A stretch of 64,000 nt of DNA from Manis javanica (lineage: Eukaryota > Chordata > Mammalia > Pholidota > Manidae), in assembly GCF_040802235.1 (NCBI RefSeq), contig NC_133170.1, positions 43,223,501 to 43,287,500 of the forward strand, in the 5' to 3' direction. Made by a program: the position numbers and the translations under genes. The notes under the pieces are model-generated. The model saw only the letters and a program-made list of their open reading frames with translations. It had not been told where the DNA came from and ran no database searches. Below are positions 33,995 through 42,825 of this stretch, one piece after another (within the stretch, counting starts at the first letter, position 1; each line of letters starts with the position of its first letter).

Positions 33995-34885
33995 GCAGAC
34001 AGACTCTGTGGTGTCCCCACAATCCCCGTCTCCTGTGTAATGTGCTCCCCTTGAGAGTGAGCAGGACCTCTGACTTGCCTTTAACCGATCGTGATGGGGA
34101 GGCACTGACATTATTATGTTACATAGGACAGTGACCTCCATTGTGCAAGGAGATTCTCTCCCTTGCTTGCTCTGAAAAGCAAATGGCTATGTTGGGAGGC
34201 CCATTTATCAAGGATGTGAGGATAGCCTCTGTGAGCTGAGGATGGCCCCTAGCCAACTGCCAGTGAAAAATAAAACCCTTGACCTACAACTTCAGCCTAT
34301 TTATTTGTTTTCTCTGAAATGGAATTGTCAAGGAACTGAATTCTACCAACAACCACATGAGCTTAGAAGCAGATACTTGAGTCTTCAGACAGGAACCCAG
34401 GCCTTCATTGCATCCTTTCAGAGGGCCAACTAAGTTATGACTGTATTCCCAACTTATATAAATTGTGAGATAATAAATGTGTAATATTTTTATGCATGTC
34501 TTGTCTGAGGGTTTCAGCCCCAGGCAGGTTCACTACAGATTTAGTGAGACTGAGGAATGACAATGGAACGTTCCTAGGGTAAAAGGGTTTATACCCAGCT
34601 TTATTCTCCCAGCAGCAGGTTGAGCACTAGAATCATGTCTGCATGCAACAGTCTGCAGATCTGTAATCCACCTCCATCTCTGCCTCTGACCAGAGCACTG
34701 GGCAGAGCTCTTTATATAATAACTCAGTCAATAATAGCTCATTGCCAACTGGTGTGGGAAGAGTAGCCCAGCACTAGGCAAGCTACATCAACAAGTAGCT
34801 TAGGGTCAGGTGAGGATCCTGACTATGGGAACTTGCATTTTCAATACAATGTAGCAAATTGAATTAATACAGATTGATTTCATAA
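33995..34885 (+). repeat. MaLR-like LTR, split by a reversed solo LTR
   Basis: The left part (33995-34496) includes 'tgagcaggacctctgacttg', 'agggattctctc'-type sequence and 'gtgagataataaatgtgtaa'. The right part (34844-34885) restores the 'atgtagcaaattgaattaat...acagat' end. The interrupting LTR occupies 34497-34843. Subfamily not resolved. Confidence 0.6.
34497..34843 (-). mobile_element. Solo LTR, intermediate type, reversed
   Basis: 347 bp on the minus strand. Read on the plus strand it begins TGTCTTGTC and ends TTTCA. It is flanked by ATGCA (34492-34496) and ATACA (34844-34848), a 4/5 match to a target duplication. It shares the family's ends and its polyadenylation and promoter blocks, but differs from both the A and B types in the middle. 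Confidence 0.8.
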
Positions 34886-35254
34886 TTGGACAAAACTAAG
34901 TTTTATCCATATTTCATAAAGTAGAATAAATTTCAGCTCCAGTTTTGACCAAAAAAAAGGCTGAGAACTTTTAGTGTAATTAATAAAGTTGTGACTTTCC
35001 CCTAAATAAGCTTAACTGTTATATTCAAAATAACAATTTTGGTAATTTTATGATGCAAGTCACTTTATCTAATATAGTTTCCATCTCAAAATATACAAGT
35101 GTAGATGCAAAGTGAATGTTAGTTAGAAAGCTGTGTACATTTTTCTGACCTTATTTTTTTATTTTTTTTTGGATGTAACTTCCAAACCTGCAGAAATTTT
35201 AATCCTCTCATTCAGGAGCACAGAGTATACTAGAAGAAGAGATGAAAAAAGAAA
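34886..35254. other. Unassigned AT-rich stretch
   Basis: No gene or named repeat. Confidence 0.5.
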
Positions 35255-35259
35255 CTAGC

Positions 35260-35557
35260 TGCGTGGAAGTTGGGGTTCCTATGGCCAGGATACTTGCTGA
35301 ATTTAAACCACTTGATGATGTAACTGGCCTGTTGCTAGGCTGCTGCCTTCGTACCCATAGGCAATAAGCTATTATTGCACAATACAGAGAGCTCCACCCA
35401 GTGCTCTGGACAGATGCAGACACACTAGTTCTCGACCTACCACCTGAAGAAGAAGCCGGGCAATAAACTCTTTCACCCCAAAGAAATGTTCTGTGATTTC
35501 TTTGGTCACACTGAATCCATAGCAAACTTGCGGGGACAGAAACCCATTGGAAAGACA
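35260..35557 (+). repeat. 5' LTR of class III-like provirus (A type)
   Basis: 298 bp from TGCGTGGAAG to AAGACA, with AATAAA at 35462-35467. It matches the 3' LTR at 41876-42164 throughout, apart from a 13-bp deletion in the 3' copy around its CAGAGC block. Confidence 0.9.
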
Positions 35558-35558
35558 A

Positions 35559-35578
35559 TGGCAAAGTTGGCAGGGTTC
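35559..35578 (+). promoter_or_regulatory. Degenerate primer binding site, tRNA-Ser
   Basis: TGGCAAAGTTGGCAGGGTTC lies one base after the LTR. It matches the complement of the tRNA-Ser(AGA) 3' end at 16 of 20 positions. The fit to Leu, His, Lys and Phe tRNAs is clearly worse. HERV-S-type elements are known to use Ser. Confidence 0.65.
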
Positions 35579-37300
35579 ATTGTTCACCAAGGAAAAAGAC
35601 AGACTGCCCTTATGGGAGGGGTGCTTCAGTGGGCTGCCTCTATCAGTGTAGAGATAGTGGATTGTCCCCCAGTGGGGATGTGGTCTGAGGTGGCTTGCCT
35701 CCTAGAGGGCTGGGCCCCACCCCAGGACTGGAGGCAAGTGGAGGTGATACATGAGGCAGTAGGGGGGCCCTTGGTATAGTAAGTAGGTCTTTTGAAAGAC
35801 AGAGTGCCCGTGAGGCAGATGTGGGTTGGTTACTTCTAACAGTATTAAAAAAGTCTACAGAAGAAAAGGACACGCTCCAGAAAAACACTCAAGAAATGGT
35901 GGCACAAGAACATGAACTGCAAATAGCTGTGGACTCACTGAAGAAGGAAATGGCATTGATGTGAGAGGAGGCAGCATAAGAATGCCAGCAGCAAGGTGCA
36001 GGCAATTGAAAAGATAAAAGATTCCTTACAGAACAAGAGAGCAGCACTGACAGGTGCTCTGAAGGAGGAAAAGCCCATAAAAGAAAAAGACAAACTCCTG
36101 AGGGAAGCACAAGAGAAGGTGGCACAAGAAAGCCAGTTGCGAAGCATTGAGAATAAGATAAGAGAGCTACTGAAGACTGAGATAGCATTGCTGTGAATCA
36201 CCGTAGAAAAGGTAAAGATTGTAGCAGAGGAGGCACTCGGGGGAGGGGAGAGAAAGGTGCCATCAGCCCCGGAAGTGGAGGAGCTGGGGAGGGATGAAGG
36301 GGTGATGCCAGAGGCACTGGCCCCTCCTGTATGGAAAGCACACCCAGTGGTTGTAAAGAAAATAAAGACCCAGCAGCTGAGAGTTCCCCCAGGAGAGGTG
36401 CATCCCCCTCCCCAGGTCATGGAGCACTCTATGCTTTGCCTCTCTACTCAGGCTGAGCTGGTGGATTTGGGCTCCCAGTTTAGGCAGAAACCCTTGGAGT
36501 CAATAACAGCTTGGTTTCTGCATCTGTGGGACTTAGGGGTGGATGGAATTGTTTTGTCAGGATCAGAGATGGGAAAGCTGGTTTCCCTGACAGTGCAACC
36601 TGCCTTGAGGCAGTGATTACAAAATGCACATCAGACCCCAGGGAGTCACTCCCTCCTCAATTGGCTTATGGCTGCACTTCATGCTGTGTGGCCCAATCAG
36701 GGTGATCTGCCACCCTCTCCTGTTAGATGGCAGACATATGCTGAGCTCCAAGAGGTGTTATGAGAGGTAGGCATAAGAAATGCCATCTATAGTCCAGAGA
36801 ATTATGGCCCAGATGAAGAGATTTTCACTACTGGGATGAGAAATATTGTACTTCAAAGGGCTCTCACATCCCTTTTTGGGTCTCTAGTGGCCATGCTTGC
36901 CCCTCACTTAGGGCAGTGCATAAGCGAGGTGACATGTACAGTAGCAGACTTAGGAGAGGCTGAAGCAATGAGAACTTGGAAAGAAATAAGGTCTGCTACT
37001 CACAAGAATAATTTAAAGGACCCCGTGAAGGTTACGAGGACCCAGATGTGGGTTTATTTAATACAGGAAGGAGCAGATGGAAGAAAATTAGATAGGAAAT
37101 CAAATAGGATCTTACTAGAGCTATAGCAACAACTGAAACCAGAGCAGCAGTTCTAGCCATTAAGACCAAAGAGGCAGAGGTCAGAGACACAGCCAGAGGT
37201 CTGGCCTGCGTGTTTGCAATAGTTCCTTCTGGAGAGCAAGCCAACCTCACTCGATCCCACACAGGAAAATGATTGGGGAACACAGTGTGACTAAGAGGAA
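35579..37300 (+). pseudogene. gag: Gag remnant with coiled coil
   Basis: The capsid polyprotein remnant is spread over several frames with many stops. The first frame (to 35779) begins KLAGFIVHQGKRQTALMGG. A strongly charged heptad region at about 35.85-36.20 kb (EKDTLQKNTQEMVAQEHELQ, later KEKDKLLREAQEKVAQESQL) predicts a long coiled coil, as known for spuma-like and class III Gag. A capsid-like stretch follows at 36.45-37.13 kb (FRQKPLESITAWFLHLWDLG; SLFGSLVAMLAPHLGQCISE). I see no zinc knuckle. The overlapping minus-strand frame at 35935-36420 is an artefact. Confidence 0.7.
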
Positions 37301-37329
37301 GGTCAGAGGAACCATGGAGTAACCAGAGA

Positions 37330-37522
37330 CCACATGTTGAAATAGCTATCTATTGGTCCCCAGCGTACATACAGCATGTTCTGGCACTGATGGACACAGG
37401 AGCTGAATGTTCACTGATTCATAGTAGCCATAGTAACCACTATCAAAGATGAATACAGAGGTAAGGCTATCAGAGTGAAAAAAGTCCAAATTCCTTTGGG
37501 AATAAGGTGTGTACCAGCAAGA
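37330..37522 (+). pseudogene. pro: Aspartic protease remnant
   Basis: The active site ALMDTGAECSLIH is readable, with the DTG codons at 37393-37401. Stops follow in about 20 codons, and an LTR insertion at 37523 cuts off the rest, which resumes after 38094. Confidence 0.75.
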
Positions 37523-38089
37523 TGATGTCAGGGCTCTTATTTCTGGAGTCAAAGAATGAACTTAGCAAGCACCCAAGGTAGGAGAGCCAGAATAGAGGCT
37601 TTTATTTAGAAATAAAGTGAGAGGAAAGAGCTCCTGGCTTATGCCAGGAGGAGACAAGAGAGCTCAGGGTAGTGCATTGTCTAGGGGATTTATAGGCAAT
37701 TGAGGATTTCAGGGAACATGAAAAAAAGGCTTAGGGGTGTGAACTTGTACCCCTGCCCTGCCCTCAAGGTGGGCCAGGTTGTTGTCTTTTTCCTAGGGCT
37801 GTTTACAGTGAAGTCACGGGTTATGCTGAGATACCCTTATGGAACACTCAGACATTCCAGGCCAAGTTGCTCCTGGCCTTTTGACCTTTAACTGATGGCA
37901 CTGAAGATGTCTATATTCCTAGTCTGGTAACTTTACCCTAGATAATTAGTGTGACCTTGACTTTGCATAATGCTGAGCACAGAGTTTCATAGGGACTTTA
38001 CATTGTTACATTGTTTTGACTGTAAATATCCTACCTTGCTTTTTCTGGAAGCCCTCACTGCTCTAACTATACCCACAGTCTCTGTCTCA
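37523..38089 (-). mobile_element. Solo LTR, ERV1-type, reversed, inside the class III provirus
   Basis: 567 bp. Read on the minus strand it starts TGAGACAGAGAC and ends CCCTGACATCA, with a TATAAATCC promoter box (plus-strand 37685-37697) and an AATAAA signal (minus, opposite TTTATT at 37601-37606), so U3-R-U5 order is clear. The flanks AAGA (37519-37522) and AAAA (38090-38093) match 3 of 4. The proviral pol resumes directly after it. Class ERV1 is inferred from the 4-bp flank, length and end sequence. Confidence 0.75.
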
Positions 38090-38093
38090 AAAA

Positions 38094-39048
38094 GAGTATA
38101 CTGTGTATATATCTCCTATCCCTGAGTATATTTTGGGGATTGATATCCTGCAGGGTCTATGGTTGCAGACCACTGCAGGTGAGATCAGACTGAGAGTACA
38201 TCTGGCGAAGGCAGTTCTGAGGGGAAATGCTAGGCACCCACCCATAGCTTTGCCTGTGCCTCGGTGGGTGACTAATACCAAACAATACAAACTGCCAGGA
38301 GGACATAAAGGTATTGGAGAAACTCTCCAGGAGCTGGAAAGGTGGCTATTATAAAGCCCACCCATAGTCCTTTCAATTCCCCAGTGTGGCCAGTAAAAAA
38401 GCCAGATGGTTCCTGGCATGGATTAAAGAGAACTGAATAAAGTCATGCCCTCTATGCATGCTGCTGTCTCCTCTACTGAAGGCCTGATGGATACCCTCAG
38501 CCATGAACTAGGAACATACCATTATGTGGCAGATCTTGCTAATGCCTTCTTTTCCAATAACATTGAGCAGGAAAGTCAGGAACAGTTGCCTTCATTTGTG
38601 AAGGGTGGCAATGGACTTTCACTGTCCTTCCACAGGGATACCTCCACATATCCACAACTGTCATGGACTTGTAGCCCAGGATCTGGCTACATGGGAGAAA
38701 CTACCAATGGTGTGGCTGTACCATTATACTAATGATGTCATGCTCACATCCGATTCTCTTTCACATTTAAAAGGTGTAGCACCTAGACTGCTGCAACATC
38801 TACAGGAGAAAGGATGGGCTGTGAACAGTACCGAGGTTCAGGGACCTGGTTTATCTGTCAAGTTCTTGGGGGTTGTCTGGTCGGGTAAGACCAAAGTTAT
38901 ACCAGAAGCAGTTGTAGATAAAGTCCAGGCGTTTCCTACCCCTACAACTGTAGCATTGCTACAGGAGTTTTTGTGTCTTCTAGGCTATTGGAGAGTGTTT
39001 ATCCCACACTTGGCACAAATTCTGAAGTCCTTATACCAGTTGGTATGA
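38094..39048 (+). pseudogene. pol: Reverse transcriptase remnant (class III-like pol)
   Basis: It begins YISPIPEYILGIDILQGLWL near 38.11 kb. It continues through RT finger and palm blocks (PVWPVKKPDGSW near 38.38-38.41 kb; FVADLANAFFS-like YHYVADLANAFFSNN near 38.52-38.56 kb). The catalytic box is YTND and not YxDD (about 38.72-38.74 kb). The thumb (LLQHLQEKGWAVN, VKFLGVVWSGKTKVIPEAVV) is still open to 39048. At least three frames are needed to follow it, so it is inactive. Confidence 0.85.
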
Positions 39049-40077
39049 AAGGGTGTCAGGTGGGACTGGGATGAGACATGTGCATCTGCCTTTACTACAG
39101 CAAAATGGGCAGTCAAGGCCGTGCAGGCCTTGAATGTAATAGACCCATCAAGTCCCTGTGAGCTGTATGTTCATGTGACTGAAGAGAGTTATTGCTGGGG
39201 TCACTGGCAGTGGCTTGAACAAACTCGCCAACCTACTTGATTCTGGTCACAACACTGGAAAGGGGCAGAGGTAGATACACTTTAATAGAAAAACAACTGG
39301 CTACCATGTATCATGCCTTGCTGACCAGAGAACACATCACTGGAATGGCCTGGATAAAGGTAATAACCAACTATCCCATCTTGGGGTGGGTACAAGACTA
39401 AGGAGTGGTATGGCACAAACACCCACACTGGCAAAGTGGGGTGTTTACCTACAGCCATGTAGTGCCCTCTCTAGTAGCCCCCTGAGTGAAGAACTCCAGC
39501 ACTTATTGGGGCCAGTGACATATACTACTGAAAAGCAGGAAGAGCTTGCTTTTGAACCGTAACAGAGAGTCCCTATACCCGAAGATGTATGGTACACAGA
39601 TGGCTCCAGCCATGGGAAGCCCCAGAATGGAGGGCTATAGCTAACCTCCTAAGACTGAGACAATATGGATGGAAGATGGGGAGGTGAAGAGCAGCCATGG
39701 AAATAGTTGTGAGCTGTGTGGCTTGTGATCAGCCAGGAGTCCTCTCCTATAGTTGTCTTCACTGACAACTGGGCTGTCTATCAGGGCTTGATCCTGTGGC
39801 TACCAACCTGGTACCATGTCAACTGGCTGGTTGGTCACCGACCCCTGTGGGGGCAAGAATTGTGGCAAGACTTATGGACCTGTGGTCAGACTAAAATAGT
39901 TACAGTATACCATGTGACAGGTAATTTGTCACTGGCATCCCCAGGAAATGATGATGCAGATAAATCGGCCCAGATATGTTGGCTAGAAGGAAAGTCTGCC
40001 TCTGATGTAGCCCAATGGCTACATCAGCGTTTGTTGTATGTGGGGCAAAAGACAATGTGGGCTGTAGTCCGTTAGTG
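39049..40077 (+). pseudogene. pol: Connection and RNase H remnant
   Basis: The RNase H start (WYTDGSS) is at about 39.59-39.61 kb. The middle is broken by stops. The later part is open at 39716-40075, with VVFTDNWAVYQGL (third catalytic aspartate region) and VYHVTGNLSLASPGNDDADK, the end of the domain. The DD and H positions are recognisable but the frame is not continuous. Confidence 0.8.
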
Positions 40078-40560
40078 GGGCTTGCCTTTGACCTTTGAAG
40101 AAGTTAGTAGAGCCCGGCAGGAGTGTGTCATGTGCTCCAAAAGGGACTTACACCAAGTTCCACAGCAACATGGGACAATAGCAAGGGGCTTATACCCCTC
40201 GTCAGGTGGTAGATAGACTATATTGGGCCTTTACCTGTGTCAGAAGGATATCGGTATGCCATGACCTGTGTGGACACAGCTACTGGACTTCTGGTTGCTT
40301 TTCCTACCCATTGTGCAGACCAGCAGATGACCAAAAGAGGCCTGAAGTGTCTCTTTGCTGCCTATGGCTGACCACAGGTAATTGAGGGTGATCAGAGCAC
40401 CCATTTTACTGGACATACACTGCAGGAATGGGTGTGGCAGCTGGGAATCAAATGGAAGTTTCATATGCCATACAATCCTACCACAGCAGGCATGATAGAG
40501 AGGCACAATGGCTTGTTAAAATCTGGACTAAAGTCAGAAACCGATAGCCTGTGGGGATAG
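40078..40560 (+). pseudogene. pol: Integrase remnant
   Basis: Zinc-binding-like cysteines (CVMCSK) lie near 40.12 kb. The catalytic core shows DYIGPLPVSEGYRYAMTCVD near 40.21-40.27 kb, EGDQSTHFTG near 40.38-40.41 kb and the last catalytic glutamate in MIERHNGLLKSGLK near 40.49-40.53 kb. Stop codons interrupt it at about 40.37 and 40.56 kb. The IERHNGLLK form is typical of ERVL/class III integrases as I know them. Confidence 0.8.
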
Positions 40561-41270
40561 TCAGTCTGCTTATAGACAGTGCTACAGCGTTTGAACGAGA
40601 GACCCCAAAAGGGAGCCCTGAGCCCCATAGACATGTTAACACATATGGCTGCCTCCCCTACACAACTGCAAGTACAAACCAAGGAAGAATCACTGAAGCT
40701 GAGGTTTGGCCACCAGAATAACATCTTGCTGCCAGCACCAACTGCACTGAACCCCAGAGACTCCACTGAGTGGACATGGCCTTGAACCTTTCGACACATG
40801 GACCAATGATGGCTGGCTCTCCTGGCACCTTGATGACAAGGCCTGGAAGCTGGCCTCCTGTGTATTCCTGGAATAACAGCAGAGTGGCCATTAAAGGTCA
40901 CAGTAATATATCCTGAGCGACCAGAAGGTAGAAGCATCTTACCTGGGAGTTTTGTTTTATCATTATGGCCAGTACATGCACCTCCAGTAGCCCTATATAT
41001 AGGCCTTTCAGTAATCCCCATGGAGAAAAGAGTAAAATTATGTTATATTAGACCCGGACGTGACCCCCTTTCTGCTACAATCCTATCACAGGACCACTCT
41101 CTTGCATGCATCCAACCTGATGGACAAGATTTGCCTATGCTGGTTTCATTAAAACATGTCTTCTCACCCTTAAGGTCTTTGTGGATTGGGAACCTCCTCT
41201 GGCTTGAGGATTATTATAATTTTTGTTATCTGTATCAAAATTTTGTTGTATCTTAATTTTTGTTATTATC
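40561..41270 (+). pseudogene. Pol C-terminal extension of unknown identity
   Basis: Coding-like sequence continues about 230 codons past the integrase core: LNERPQKGALSPIDMLTHMA near 40.58-40.65 kb, ILLPAPTALNPRDSTEWTWP near 40.72-40.78 kb, and an open frame at 41020-41256 beginning MEKRVKLCYIRPGRDPLSAT. Known ERVL elements carry a dUTPase here, but I do not see its motifs. No signal peptide or transmembrane segment is evident, so I do not call it env. It may be an integrase tail plus an unrecognised domain. Confidence 0.45.
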
Positions 41271-41318
41271 TCTAAGATGTTGTTAGCCTCTTTTGCTACT
41301 GTGGAATCTGGTTACAGT

Positions 41319-41791
41319 TGTGGATAAAATGGGAGTTCCTGTGGCCAGGATTCTCTCCTGGCCCTGGTTAACTAGCTCACTGCACACCTGTGGGCACCAC
41401 ATGGCTGTTGACTCTATAAAAAGAGCTCCACCCAGTGCTCTGAGGACGACATGGTGGCAGGGCTGCAAGGCTGCAGGAGAGCAGAGCAGAGGCTGTAGTG
41501 GTGGCAGCACCAAGGACAGATGCCCAGAGGATGGCTGTGCAGGATGACTGTGCAGAGAGGCCTGGAAGATGGCTGTGTGGGACAGCTGTGCAGACAGAGG
41601 GGCCCAGAGGCAGAGACAGGCTTGCTGCATGCAGACTCGCTCGGAGTGAATGGGACTTTAGTGACTGACCTATCACCTGGAAATAAAGTTGGGTATAACC
41701 CTTTCACCCCAAGAATGTTTTGCTGTCATTTTCTTTGGTCAGACTGAATCCATAACAAACTTGCCTGGGGCTGAAACCTATTGGCAAGACA
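41319..41791 (+). mobile_element. Solo LTR, long (B) type, inserted near the provirus 3' end
   Basis: 473 bp from TGTGGATAAAAT to AAGACA. The left flank ACAGT (41314-41318) is followed after the LTR by CAGT (41792-41795), a near duplication with one base shared or lost. The centre (41.45-41.60 kb) has an extra block of about 80 bp with repeated GATGGCTGTG/GACTGTGCAG units compared with the copy at 46143. The type differs from the provirus 5' LTR, so it is not that provirus's 3' LTR. Confidence 0.8.
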
Positions 41792-41875
41792 CAGTGCTCC
41801 AGCTTTCTCGCACAGGGACCATTGCGGAAGATTGGGAACGTGTAGATTGTAAGGCACGAATCCTGGTGAGGTGAG

Positions 41876-42164
41876 TGTGGGGTAGGTGGGGTTCCTGTGG
41901 CCAGGATCCTCACTGTACTTAGACCATTTGACGATGTAACTGGCCTGTTGCTAGGCTACTGCTTCCACACCTGTAGGCAATAAGCTACTATTGTATTATA
42001 CAGAGAGCTCCGCCCAGAGCAGAGACACTAGTGATCCACCTACCACCTGGAGAACAAGCTGGGTAATAAACCCTTTCACCCCAAAGAAACGTTCTACTGT
42101 CATTTCTTTGGTCACACTGAATCTATAGCAAACTTGCCAGGGGCTGAAACCCATTGGCAAGACA
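41876..42164 (+). repeat. 3' LTR of class III-like provirus (A type)
   Basis: 289 bp from TGTGGGGTAG to AAGACA, followed by the CTAGC duplication. AATAAA occurs at about 42065-42070. It matches the 5' LTR at 35260 in type and order. Confidence 0.9.
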
Positions 42165-42169
42165 CTAGC

Positions 42170-42360
42170 ATTTCCTCTGTGCCTGCTGTATTCCAAACCC
42201 TGGAATAGATGCTTCACATATATTCTCTCCCTTAATTTTCCTAAACACCCTGCAGTGTAGGCATTAACTCCACCACTTTGCTGATGAGGAAAGAGAGGCT
42301 TAGAGAGCTGACATGATATACAAGGTATCACAAGTTGTGGCAGAATCAGGGTTCATACCC
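42170..42360 (-). repeat. MIR fragment, reverse
   Basis: The 'cttcacatatattctctccc' block, then 'gatgaggaaagagaggctta' and 'gagctgacatgatatacaag', is MIR in reverse order. Confidence 0.8.
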
Positions 42361-42654
42361 TATGGGTGTTTGTCTCCCAGTCCCGAGCTTTTCCCACTCT
42401 CCCACTTTTAGATAAAAACATGCATCTAAATATGGCTAAATTCTCTACAAGTAACCCCCAATTGCACGAAGGAAAACTGAGAGTTTTAGGCTGTTCCTGG
42501 TACCACAATCAGTTGGTGTTAATTGAACATTACCAAATGGGGAAAGTGGTACAAGGCTATCCTGGGTGTGTAGAGAAAATTTTTAAACATCTTTTTCTTA
42601 AATAATGGGCTTGTTTCATTTGAGAAATGGTAGGAGAGGTGGTAGACCCAGGGA

Positions 42655-42825
42655 AAACAAGTACAGTGGCGCATGGGCTAACAACACTGGTACCACCTGG
42701 GAACTTGCTGGAAATGCTGTCAAGCTCCACCCAGCCCCCCTGAATCAGAATCTGTATCAGCAAGATTCCCAGATGGTGTCTGTTAAAGTTGGAGAAGTGT
42801 TGTGGTGGAGAGGTTAAGAAATTCT
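42655..42825. repeat. MER5A-like DNA transposon fragment
   Basis: 'ggtaccacctgggaacttgc' followed by 'tggaaatgctgtcaagct' and 'ctgaatcagaatctgtatca' is the familiar MER5A centre. Confidence 0.75.

Larger units (their letters stand above)
35255..42169 (+). mobile_element. Class III-like provirus (tRNA-Ser primed), nested insertions, defective
   Basis: The two outer LTRs (35260-35557 and 41876-42164) are of the same short type. The same 5-bp sequence, CTAGC, stands just outside them (35255-35259 and 42165-42169), which makes this one provirus of 6.9 kb. Order inside: degenerate tRNA-Ser primer site, gag with a coiled coil, protease, RT, RNase H, integrase, and a pol extension of unknown nature; no env is seen. 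Two younger LTRs are nested at 37523-38089 (minus, ERV1-type) and 41319-41791 (plus, B type). By eye the LTRs differ at about 40 of 285 aligned sites (about 14%), so it is far older than the class II provirus. Class III is inferred from the Ser primer and the integrase IERHNGLLK motif. Confidence 0.87.

Noticed and set aside
35935-36420. 161-codon minus-strand frame
   Set aside because: Antisense of the coiled-coil gag remnant; its serine/phenylalanine bias follows from the complementary charged heptads.
40461-41021. 186-codon minus-strand frame opposite the integrase
   Set aside because: Shadow of the pol remnant, without a domain of its own.
41319-41791. Taking this LTR as the 3' LTR of the provirus that begins at 35260
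   Set aside because: Its type differs from the 5' LTR, and the true partner with matching CTAGC ends lies at 41876-42164.
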